A DNA stretch of 5,138 bases from Armatimonadaceae bacterium (lineage in GTDB: Bacteria; Armatimonadota; Armatimonadia; Armatimonadales; Armatimonadaceae): assembly GCA_030446525.1 (NCBI GenBank), contig JAUJNC010000249.1, forward strand, positions 1-5,138. The letters run 5' to 3'. A program made the translations under genes and the position numbers. The stretch's first letter is position 1. Each line of letters opens with the position of its first letter. Below are positions 1-5,138 of this stretch, piece by piece. The notes beneath the pieces were generated by a model that worked only from the letters and a program-made list of their open reading frames with translations, did not search any database and was not told the DNA's origin.

Positions 1-1
1 T

Positions 2-433
2 CGGCCCGCTGCCGAGTCGGTCGTGTTCCGTTACAGTCTCGAAGACACGGACCCTGCCGCCTTTCGTTCTGCCCTGGAGACGCGCGCGGCGTTGGCTGTG
101 TTCCCGGACGGTGCGGTGGCGTTCGACGGCCCCGTGGGGGCGCGGCTCATTCACCAGGTCCGACGCTGGTGGATTGAAGCGGATCGCCAGACGCTCCGCG
201 CCACCCAGGGGACGGTGGACCTGCGCACCTCCGTCCCGTGGGTGATGTTGTTCCTCGCACTCCGGCAACTGGCGGTTAACGGCAACCTGCCGGCCCTGCC
301 GTGGTACACGGCGCTCTACTACTCCCTGCAGGCGATCCTCCGCTATGCGGAGGACGGGGAAACCCAGCCGCTCCCGGACCACCAGGACGCCGCGTCAAAG
401 CAGCAGGGAGCGTCTACCACAGGTCCCAGCTGA
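2..433 (+). CDS. 3' end of an unrecognised protein gene (partial)
   Basis: The frame is open from the window edge to the TGA at 431-433, so this is most likely the C-terminal part (about 143 residues) of a longer protein. A GTG at 23 could be a start, but there is no convincing Shine-Dalgarno before it and the frame is open upstream, so I treat it as internal. The visible part begins with a short stretch that could be beta-rich (FRYSLEDTDPAAF, then ALAVFPDGAVAFDGPVG). Next comes a Trp/Arg-rich helix (VRRWWIEADRQ), and then a hydrophobic, probably helical segment (VPWVMLFLALRQLAV, then LPWYTALYYSLQAILRYA). The last 25 or so residues are polar, low-complexity and probably disordered. The hydrophobic part could be a buried helix bundle or a membrane-associated segment; it is broken by polar residues, so I do not call a transmembrane helix. 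I recognise no family and assign no function. Coding is supported by codon use like its neighbours. Confidence 0.6.
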   Translation, partial: RPAAESVVFRYSLEDTDPAAFRSALETRAALAVFPDGAVAFDGPVGARLIHQVRRWWIEADRQTLRATQGTVDLRTSVPWVMLFLALRQLAVNGNLPALPWYTALYYSLQAILRYAEDGETQPLPDHQDAASKQQGASTTGPS

Positions 434-544
434 CACGGCCCCCGGAGGACCGAGGGCCGGTTCTACACCCCCACCCCTGACTGGCGCCGGGGAACCGGGC
501 CCATCAGGGCTTCGCTTGCCGGGCCTTTTACCGCGGGAACACGC

Positions 545-550
545 AGAGGA
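545..550 (+). promoter_or_regulatory. Ribosome binding site of the aldo/keto reductase gene
   Basis: AGAGGA lies five bases before the GTG at 556. It supports that GTG as the start, and the protein then opens with the usual aldo/keto reductase N-terminus (YRSLGTSDVKVSEISFG). No ATG in the frame nearby competes with it. Confidence 0.6.
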
Positions 551-555
551 CCACC

Positions 556-1533
556 GTGAACTACCGGAGCCTGGGAACGAGTGATGTCAAGGTGTCGGAG
601 ATCAGCTTCGGCTGCTGGACGATGGGCGGCCTGAACTGGGTCAACGGAAGCCCAAATGGCTGGGCCAATGTGGACGAGGACGAGATCGCTGCCGGTATCA
701 AGCGCGGGCTGGACGCCGGCGTCAACCACTTTGACAATGCCGACGTGTACGGGAACGGGCGCGCCGAACGCATGCTCGCCCGCGTCCTCGACCGTCTGGG
801 CGTCAGGTCAACCGACGTGGTCATCGCCACCAAGCTCGGGCACTTCCCCGGCACGGCCGCGCACGCCTACGAGCCGGCGCATATCCGCCACCAGTGCGAG
901 CAGTCGCTGATTAACCTGAAGCGTGACTACATAGACGTGTACTACTTCCACCACGGCGACTTCGGCAAGAACGGCGCGCTCCTTGAAGACGCCGCCGCGA
1001 CGATGGACGGGCTGGTTCAGGAGGGCAAGGTGCGGCTCAAGGGGCAGTCCGCCTACTCCGCCGACGATTTGGAGCGCGCCGTGCCGGTCGTGCGGCCTCA
1101 GGTGCTGCAAAGCTGGGCGCACGCGCTCGATGATCAGTTCGTACGCCCCGGCTCGCGCGTCAGCCGGTTGATGGAGGAGCACGGCCTGACGTTTGTTGCC
1201 TTCAGCCCGCTCGCCCAGGCGCGCCTCCTCGACAAGTACGACCCGAGCAAGCCGCCGCAGTTCGAGCCGGGAGACCACCGGAAAGACAGCAAGGCGTTCA
1301 GCGCGGAGGCGATCGCGGCCCTGAAGCCGAAGCTGGCGGCATTGAAGGCGCGCTTCGGCGAGACGACGGATGATCTGGCCGCGGTCGCGCTTCAGTACGT
1401 GCTCGCGCAGCCGCGCGTTGCCTGCGTCATCCCCGGCTTCCGCAATGAGCGACAGGCCGCCTGCAATGTCGCCGGAGCCGACCGCCCCTTGTCCGAGGAG
1501 GACATCGTCTTCGTCCGTGAGGCGCTGGCATGA
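556..1533 (+). CDS. Aldo/keto reductase, NAD(P)H-dependent
   Basis: A 325-residue cytoplasmic oxidoreductase of the aldo/keto reductase superfamily, which interconverts carbonyls (often sugars or sugar-derived ketones) and alcohols with NAD(P)H. The length is normal for the family. The N-terminus shows the family opening (YRSLGTSDVKVSEISFGCW). The catalytic tetrad is complete: Asp60 and Tyr65 in HFDNADVYGNG, Lys93 in IATKLG, and His132 in the DVYYFHH strand. Near the C-terminus, VIPGFRNERQAACNVAGA matches the cofactor-binding segment that is typically VIPGxRxxxQxxxN. GTG start with AGAGGA five bases upstream. It is the first gene of the apparent operon, and its TGA overlaps the ATG of the next gene (ATGA), which suggests translational coupling. 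The substrate cannot be deduced. The SDR neighbours and the downstream sugar dehydrogenase point to carbohydrate metabolism (inference). Confidence 0.93.
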   Translation: MNYRSLGTSDVKVSEISFGCWTMGGLNWVNGSPNGWANVDEDEIAAGIKRGLDAGVNHFDNADVYGNGRAERMLARVLDRLGVRSTDVVIATKLGHFPGTAAHAYEPAHIRHQCEQSLINLKRDYIDVYYFHHGDFGKNGALLEDAAATMDGLVQEGKVRLKGQSAYSADDLERAVPVVRPQVLQSWAHALDDQFVRPGSRVSRLMEEHGLTFVAFSPLAQARLLDKYDPSKPPQFEPGDHRKDSKAFSAEAIAALKPKLAALKARFGETTDDLAAVALQYVLAQPRVACVIPGFRNERQAACNVAGADRPLSEEDIVFVREALA

Positions 1534-2402
1534 GGGTCCTTGTTACCGGCGCGTCGGGCAACGCCGGGGAGGCCGTCCGCCGCCGGCTCGCCGCGGACGA
1601 GAGCCTGAGTGTTCGCCTCGCCGACGTTGCCCCGCCAGCCGGCGGACTGCCCGCCGGGACCGAGTTCGTTCGGTGTGACACGCGCGCACCGGACGATGCG
1701 CGCCGCGCCGTCGCGGGCATGGATGCGGTTATCCACCTCGCGGCGTGGCACTGCGCCCACAATCCGCCCGTCTCCGACGCCACGATCTTCGCGGTCAACG
1801 TGGACGGCACGTTCAACCTCCTCCAGGCTTGCCGCGAGGCCGGCGCGCCGCCGGTTATCTTCGCGTCCTCAATGGCCTACGGCTGGGGCTCGGTCTACTC
1901 GATCACGAAAGTGATCGGCGAGGACCTGTGCCGGGCTTACCACGAGATGACCGGCACGCCGGTCGCCCTGCTGCGCTACCACGATTTCGTCCCCAAGCCC
2001 TACCTGGCGTTTGGCGCAAAGCTGCTGCGGAACGGCGTGGACCGGCGGGACGTGGCCTCCGCGACCGTGGCGGCGTTGCGTGCGGCCCAGGACAAGCGCA
2101 TCGGTCTGTTCCGCACCATCGTTCACACGAATCATCACATGCCGCCCGAAGCGGTCAGTGATTTTCGCGCGCACGGGCCGGACTGGTGCGAGCGGCACGT
2201 GCCCGGCGCGCAGCGGCTGCTCCAAAAGTATGCGATCGACCTTCCCCAGCGTGTCGAGCAGCACGACCTTTCCGAGGCGGAGCGCGCTCTCGGCTGGGCG
2301 CCGTCCCTGACCTTCGTTGAGTTTCTGCGCGATCTCCAGCGCCGCGATGCTCGCGGCGAGGACGTCGCCGCGCTGTGGGCTCCCGGTCAACTTCCGGAAT
2401 AG
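1530..2402 (+). CDS. NAD-dependent epimerase/dehydratase-type SDR, paralog 1
   Basis: A 290-residue extended short-chain dehydrogenase/reductase, expected to be cytoplasmic. The Rossmann glycine motif TGASGNAG is at residues 6-13. Asp32 at the end of the second strand (VRLAD) favours NAD(H) over NADP(H). Further along are the CDT strand end, the HLAAWH segment, the NVDGTFNLLQA helix, Ser113/Ser114, and Tyr123-x3-Lys127 (YSITK). Only about nine residues separate the catalytic Ser and Tyr, against roughly 25 in classical extended SDRs such as GalE, so the active-site loop is shortened. Shared marks with the next two genes are GVDxxDV near residue 170 and ERxxPGxxxLxxKYAI near the C-terminus. 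The ATG overlaps the stop of the reductase gene, with a weak GAGG seven bases upstream. It ends in Pro-Glu-stop, inside the first copy of a 12-base tandem repeat. Sugar epimerase, dehydratase or uronate-type dehydrogenase activity are all possible. Confidence 0.88.
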   Translation: MRVLVTGASGNAGEAVRRRLAADESLSVRLADVAPPAGGLPAGTEFVRCDTRAPDDARRAVAGMDAVIHLAAWHCAHNPPVSDATIFAVNVDGTFNLLQACREAGAPPVIFASSMAYGWGSVYSITKVIGEDLCRAYHEMTGTPVALLRYHDFVPKPYLAFGAKLLRNGVDRRDVASATVAALRAAQDKRIGLFRTIVHTNHHMPPEAVSDFRAHGPDWCERHVPGAQRLLQKYAIDLPQRVEQHDLSEAERALGWAPSLTFVEFLRDLQRRDARGEDVAALWAPGQLPE

Positions 2403-2453
2403 CGACCGGAATAGCGACCGGAATAGCGACCGGAATAGCGACCGGAATAGCGA
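2394..2453 (+). repeat. Five perfect tandem copies of a 12-base unit, each with a TAG stop
   Basis: The unit CCGGAATAGCGA is repeated exactly five times over 60 bases with no mismatches. The first copy contains the last two codons and the TAG stop of SDR paralog 1. Because 12 is a multiple of three, every later copy puts another TAG in the same frame (2400, 2412, 2424, 2436, 2448). The perfect copies suggest recent slippage expansion. The array fills most of the 63-base gap between paralogs 1 and 2. It ends 12 bases before the GTG of paralog 2, just ahead of a weak AAAGGG ribosome binding site, so it could affect the leader of that gene (inference). Confidence 0.95.
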
Positions 2454-2465
2454 AAGGGCGTTTTC

Positions 2466-3386
2466 GTGCGTATTCTCATCACCGGCGCGGGCGGTAACCT
2501 GGGGCGGGCGCTTGCACCCCTGCTCGTCGAACAGGGGCATATGCCCCGCCTGATGGACTTCCGCCCGCTCGACACGCCCCACGACTTCGTCCAGGCGGAC
2601 GTGCGGGACGCCGACGGGGTGCGGCGGGCCGTGGAGGGCGTGGACGCCATCGTTCACGCGGCTGCGCTCCACGGTATTCATCAGGGCAAGTGGTCGCCTC
2701 GGGACTTCTGGGACGTCAACGTGACCGGCACGTTCCACGTCTTCGAGGCCGCCCGCGAGCAGGGCGTCAAGCGGCTCGCGTTGTGCAGCACGATGGGCGT
2801 CTACGGCGAAAGCGCCCGTCCGCCACAGGATGCCTGGAACCTTGTTACGGAAGACCTGCCGTGCCGGCCCACGGACGTGTACGGCCTTTCCAAGCACCTG
2901 TGCGAGGAGATGGGCCGCTGCTACGGTCGGCGCTGGGGCGTTACTACGGTCGCGCTGCGCCTGGGTATGTTCGTGCCGGAGCCGAACCTGGAGCGCTACG
3001 GTTTCCGCCTCCTTTTTGGCGGCGTGGACGAGCGGGACGTGGCGCAGGCGGTGCTGCTCGTCCTATCGCACGCGCCCGAGCGCGATGGGTTCGACTTCTT
3101 CAACATCATGGGCGACGTGCCGTTCACGCCGAACGACGCCCACGCGCTGATGACGGACACGGCTTCGGTGCTGGAGCGTTATTATCCCGGTTCCACGGAG
3201 TTGTTCCGGGCGCGGGGCCTGAACGTCGCCGAATTGGTGTGGGGCCGCACCATTTGGTCCGTGGAGAAGGCAATACGGCTGCTCGGCTACCAGCCCCGCT
3301 ATAACTTTGAAGGCTTCGCGCGCGCCCTCCGGGACGACGACCTGGACTACTACCCCTCGGCGGGTCTGCCCTGGTGGGGCGTGTAG
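2466..3386 (+). CDS. NAD-dependent epimerase/dehydratase-type SDR, paralog 2
   Basis: A 306-residue extended SDR with the full-length active-site segment. The Rossmann motif TGAGGNLG is at residues 6-13, Asp31 ends strand 2 (an NAD preference), and HAAALHG, NVTGTFHVFEA and CSTMGVYGES follow. Ser108/Thr109 and Tyr139-x3-Lys143 (YGLSK) form the catalytic set, about 30 residues apart. LRLGMFVPEP, GVDERDV and a C-terminal LERYYPGSTEL link it to its two neighbours. Uronate dehydrogenases and nucleotide-sugar epimerases have a similar general plan, but no motif settles the substrate. The GTG at 2466 is the first start codon after the last repeat TAG and places Met directly before RILITG. A weak AAAGGG lies about seven bases upstream. 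It sits in the same frame as paralog 1, with only repeat-borne TAG codons between them. It ends 32 bases before the next gene. Confidence 0.9.
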   Translation: MRILITGAGGNLGRALAPLLVEQGHMPRLMDFRPLDTPHDFVQADVRDADGVRRAVEGVDAIVHAAALHGIHQGKWSPRDFWDVNVTGTFHVFEAAREQGVKRLALCSTMGVYGESARPPQDAWNLVTEDLPCRPTDVYGLSKHLCEEMGRCYGRRWGVTTVALRLGMFVPEPNLERYGFRLLFGGVDERDVAQAVLLVLSHAPERDGFDFFNIMGDVPFTPNDAHALMTDTASVLERYYPGSTELFRARGLNVAELVWGRTIWSVEKAIRLLGYQPRYNFEGFARALRDDDLDYYPSAGLPWWGV

Positions 3387-3402
3387 GCCCGCGCACCCAG
3401 GG

Positions 3403-3408
3403 AAGGAG
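3403..3408 (+). promoter_or_regulatory. Strong ribosome binding site deciding the TTG start of paralog 3
   Basis: AAGGAG (within GGAAGGAGCT) lies ten bases before the TTG at 3419. This is the best Shine-Dalgarno in the window. It favours the TTG over an in-frame GTG at 3374, which would overlap the end of paralog 2 and add 15 non-conserved residues before the Rossmann strand. Confidence 0.7.
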
Positions 3409-3418
3409 CTCAATTCCG

Positions 3419-4312
3419 TTGCGTATTCTTATTACCGGGGCGAGCGGCAATGTCGGGAAGGGGATGACGGAGCGCCTCCGAGCGGCGGGACACTCCCTGG
3501 TCCTCTCGGACCTGAACCCCCTGCCCGACGCCGAACCATTCGCCGGGCTGTCGTTCGTGCAGTGCGACGTGCAGGCGGGGTTTGGGCTGGAGCGGGCCGC
3601 GCGGGATTGCGACCTCATCCTCCACACGCCCGCGTGGCACGGTGTCCATTGGCGACAGAAGAGTGAGGACGACTTCTGGCGGCTCAACGTGGACGGTGCC
3701 TTTTGGATGTTCCAGGCAGCGCAGGGCGCGGGCGTCCCGCGGGTTGTCTTCCTGTCCTCACAGGCATGGCACGGACACTACGACAAGTATGGCTTCACCA
3801 AGCGCGTCGGCGAGGAATTGTGCGAGTACAACCGGCGGAACCACCGGGTACGCTACGTCGCGGTCCGCCCCGCCGACTTCACACCCTGGGGAACAGACTG
3901 GGTGAACCGTTACGGCGCGCGCCTGCTGTACGGCGGTGTGGATCGCGAAGACGTTCTCGACTGCATCCAGCGGTCCGTGGAGGCGCTGGCGAAGGAGCTT
4001 CCTGAAGGCGCGGAGCCGGAGGGAATCGTCGTTAACGCGGTACGGCCCAACCCGTTCACGACGGAGGAGATTAGCGATTGGGAGGCAGACCCGCTCCAGA
4101 CCTGCGAGCGCGTGTTCCCAGGCTCCCAGGCGCTGGTCGAGAAGTACGCCATCAACATCCAGCGTAAACCGGGCCTTCCCGAGCTAGGCGAGGGTGCAAC
4201 GACCATCGGTTACAGGCCCGCGCGGCACTTTGGCACGTTCCTCGCCGACTTGCGGCGCTTGGACGCCGAGGGCGGACCGGAAGCTGTCCATGCCCGGCGC
4301 TGCCCGTACTAA
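3419..4312 (+). CDS. NAD-dependent epimerase/dehydratase-type SDR, paralog 3
   Basis: A 297-residue extended SDR read from TTG. The start is chosen because AAGGAG lies ten bases upstream and because the protein then opens with RILITGASGNVG, in register with paralogs 1 and 2. The Rossmann motif is at residues 6-13, and Asp31 ends strand 2. Next come FVQCDV, HTPAWHG and NVDGAFWMFQA. Ser113/Ser114 and Tyr124-x3-Lys128 (YGFTK) form the catalytic set. As in paralog 1, the Ser-Tyr gap is short (about ten residues), and the segment instead holds Trp, His and Tyr (AWHGHYDK). GVDREDV and CERVFPGSQALVEKYAI match paralog 1 closely, so paralogs 1 and 3 look nearest to each other. It is probably the last gene of the operon; a decayed transposon end begins about 20 bases after its TAA. 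Cytoplasmic sugar oxidoreductase or epimerase is likely; the substrate is unknown. Confidence 0.87.
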   Translation: MRILITGASGNVGKGMTERLRAAGHSLVLSDLNPLPDAEPFAGLSFVQCDVQAGFGLERAARDCDLILHTPAWHGVHWRQKSEDDFWRLNVDGAFWMFQAAQGAGVPRVVFLSSQAWHGHYDKYGFTKRVGEELCEYNRRNHRVRYVAVRPADFTPWGTDWVNRYGARLLYGGVDREDVLDCIQRSVEALAKELPEGAEPEGIVVNAVRPNPFTTEEISDWEADPLQTCERVFPGSQALVEKYAINIQRKPGLPELGEGATTIGYRPARHFGTFLADLRRLDAEGGPEAVHARRCPY

Positions 4313-4331
4313 TACAGATTGCCACGGGCGC

Positions 4332-4588
4332 TTCTTCTCCACCTACAAAGCCACCGACGCGGGTATCCCGCTGGTCGCCGTGGACCCGAGGAATACGAGC
4401 CGCACCTGTCTAAATTGTGGTCGCGTTGATAAAGCGAACCGCAAGAGCCAATCCGAGTGCTGCTGTGTTTCGTGTGGCTGTTCTTCGCTGCGGAGAATAT
4501 CCGTCGGGCTGCTTTAAGCCAGCCGTACTGCTCGCTGGGGGCCTCGGGCCAGGTAGGGCAAAATCCCCCCGCTTTAGCGGAGGGTTAG
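4332..4588 (+). pseudogene. tnpB: tnpB C-terminal fragment, frameshifted and internally deleted
   Basis: In the first frame the fragment reads FFSTYKATDAGIPLVAVDPR then NTSRTCLNCGRVDKANRKSQ, the well-known end of TnpB (RNA-guided nuclease of IS200/IS605 elements). It includes the zinc-finger pairs CLNC (Cys codons 4407, 4416) and CVSC (4464, 4473). After CVSCG the expected segment ending in ADVNAA is broken. The reading resumes in another frame at 4487 as AAENIRRAA and runs to a TAG at 4586-4588 as NPPALAEG, as tnpB genes often do, into the right-end hairpin. The junction is best explained by a deletion of roughly 15 bases between about 4476 and 4487. That deletion would also remove the last catalytic Asp of the RuvC domain. 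About 300 N-terminal residues are missing. No activity is expected. Confidence 0.8.
4566..4584 (+). other. Right-end hairpin of the TnpB element (omegaRNA 3' end region)
   Basis: CCC and CCGC pair with GCGG and GGG around a TTTA loop, with one bulged A at 4581, giving seven GC-rich pairs. In TnpB elements such a subterminal hairpin near the right end is recognised by the transposase and also forms part of the 3' end of the guide (omega) RNA. Here it follows the tnpB remnant directly. It has no T-run after it, so it is not a typical intrinsic terminator, though it might still slow transcription leaving the operon. The function is inferred by position and form. Confidence 0.5.
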
Positions 4589-4657
4589 CATAATTGGCTG
4601 CGCGGCACAGTGTCCGTTCACGGCGGGAGGCGCGGGATTCAAAGACGGGAGTTTTTC

Positions 4658-5138
4658 GTGAAGCGATTTCTATTGGGTGCGACGTGGGGCGTAATGGCGG
4701 GCTGCCTGCTGCTGCCCATCGGGGCAGCATATGGAAGAGAGGCAAGCGACGCCCAGGCGATACCGGGTGGCCCAGCGCCATATCGCGTCGAGGTGGTGGC
4801 GAAGGACCTGCGGGTTCCCTGGTCCCTCCTCTTCGCGCCGGACGGACGGATGTTCTTCGCCGAGCGTCCGGGCCGGGTGCGCGTGCTGGAGAAGGGAAGG
4901 CTGCGCGAGGAGCCGTTGCTGACCCTTCCCGACGTGGATACCACGCTCAAGCTGGGCCTGATGGGAATGACGCTGCACCCGCGGTTCAAGAAGAACCACT
5001 GGCTCTATCTCGCGTACGCCTATCGGGAAGGGACGGGACAGCGGGTGCGCGTGGTACGTTATCACGAGAGGAAGGGGCGTCTCACCGACCGCACGGTCAT
5101 CTTTGAAGACATCCCGGCGGCCAGCAATCACGCGGGTT
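4658..5138 (+). CDS. PQQ-dependent sugar dehydrogenase, exported, 5' part
   Basis: The first 160 residues of a glucose/sorbosone-dehydrogenase-family protein, which oxidises aldose sugars with PQQ on a six-bladed beta-propeller outside the cytoplasm. The GTG start has GGGAG six bases upstream. The N-terminus is a signal peptide: MKR, then a hydrophobic stretch to about residue 25, with likely cleavage after AAYG. A Cys17 in VMAGC is a weak lipobox alternative. Family marks follow: VPWSLLFAPDGRMFFAERPG then RVRVL (blade 1), GLMGMTLHPRFKKNHWLYLAY, and SNHAG with His158 at the position of the catalytic base in soluble glucose dehydrogenase. The gene runs off the window, so the remaining blades and PQQ/Ca sites are unseen. 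It lies beyond the transposon remnant and is probably transcribed separately from the SDR genes. Related family members may use other sugars, and some have no known substrate. Confidence 0.9.
   Translation, partial: MKRFLLGATWGVMAGCLLLPIGAAYGREASDAQAIPGGPAPYRVEVVAKDLRVPWSLLFAPDGRMFFAERPGRVRVLEKGRLREEPLLTLPDVDTTLKLGLMGMTLHPRFKKNHWLYLAYAYREGTGQRVRVVRYHERKGRLTDRTVIFEDIPAASNHAG

Larger units (their letters stand above)
4332..4590 (+). mobile_element. Right-end remnant of an IS200/IS605-type (TnpB-carrying) element
   Basis: The stretch holds the C-terminal end of a tnpB gene followed by a GC-rich hairpin typical of the right end of these elements. There is no TnpA, no tnpB N-terminus and no left end in the window, so the element is a truncated fossil. 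Its base composition is visibly more AT-rich around 4410-4460 than the flanking genes, which fits a foreign origin. The left boundary is where similarity to TnpB starts, and the right boundary is taken as just past the hairpin. Both are approximate. It sits between the SDR operon and the sugar dehydrogenase gene. Confidence 0.7.

Noticed and set aside
498..529. Possible intrinsic terminator after the first gene (GGCCC paired with GGGCC, then TTTT)
   Set aside because: Only five outer pairs with a long, poorly paired interior and a run of four T. Too weak to call in GC-rich DNA.
2394..2453. The 12-base repeat array as a CRISPR
   Set aside because: The units are only 12 bases and directly abutting, with no spacers and no cas genes nearby.
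1869..2897. Long minus-strand open frame opposite SDR paralogs 1 and 2
   Set aside because: It is the antisense shadow of two well-supported genes in high-GC DNA. Its SLFR repeats come only from the 12-base tandem array, and it shows no family motif.
3374..3418. In-frame GTG at 3374 as the start of SDR paralog 3
   Set aside because: It lies inside the end of paralog 2, adds 15 residues unlike the other paralogs, and ignores the strong AAGGAG placed correctly for the TTG at 3419.
4194..4331. Extending the tnpB reading frame upstream into the end of SDR paralog 3
   Set aside because: The frame is open there only because it shadows the SDR gene. TnpB-like residues begin at about 4332.
4589..4594. 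CATAAT as a -10 promoter box for the sugar dehydrogenase gene
   Set aside because: It matches five of six consensus bases, but a proper -35 spacing falls on a run of C in the hairpin, so there is no partner element.
4594..5106. Plus-strand open frame overlapping the sugar dehydrogenase in another frame
   Set aside because: It lies over the sugar dehydrogenase gene, which has a signal peptide and clear family motifs. The overlapping frame is Arg/Gly-rich with no recognisable domain.

Overview
The window is 5.1 kb of high-GC bacterial DNA with tightly packed genes, almost all on the + strand. GTG and TTG starts are common. Nothing in it fixes the taxon. The mix of aldo/keto reductase, extended SDR enzymes and a secreted PQQ-type sugar dehydrogenase fits a free-living, sugar-using, high-GC bacterium (Armatimonadota, Chloroflexota or Planctomycetota would fit), but this is a guess from gene content.

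Layout: (1) 2-433, the 3' end of a gene I do not recognise, cut by the window edge. (2) 434-555, a short gap with the ribosome binding site of the next gene. (3) 556-4312, an apparent four-gene operon. It starts with an aldo/keto reductase with a complete catalytic tetrad, followed by three tandem paralogous NAD-dependent epimerase/dehydratase-type SDR proteins. The first overlaps the reductase by 4 bases (ATGA). The three SDR genes start with ATG, GTG and TTG respectively. The first and second lie in the same reading frame and are separated by five perfect copies of a 12-base repeat, each placing a TAG stop in that frame. (4) 4332-4590, a decayed right end of an IS200/IS605-type element: the C-terminal zinc finger of TnpB, an internal deletion with frameshift, and the right-end hairpin. 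(5) 4658 to the window end, the start of an exported PQQ-dependent (glucose/sorbosone-type) sugar dehydrogenase, cut by the window edge.

Together the intact genes suggest carbohydrate oxidation and reduction: a periplasmic or surface sugar dehydrogenase next to a cytoplasmic set of NAD(P)-linked sugar or sugar-acid oxidoreductases. The substrates cannot be read from the sequence. I see no new defence or mobile system. The most unusual items are the multi-stop repeat between two same-frame paralogs, and the loss in two of the three SDRs of the usual long segment between the catalytic Ser and Tyr.
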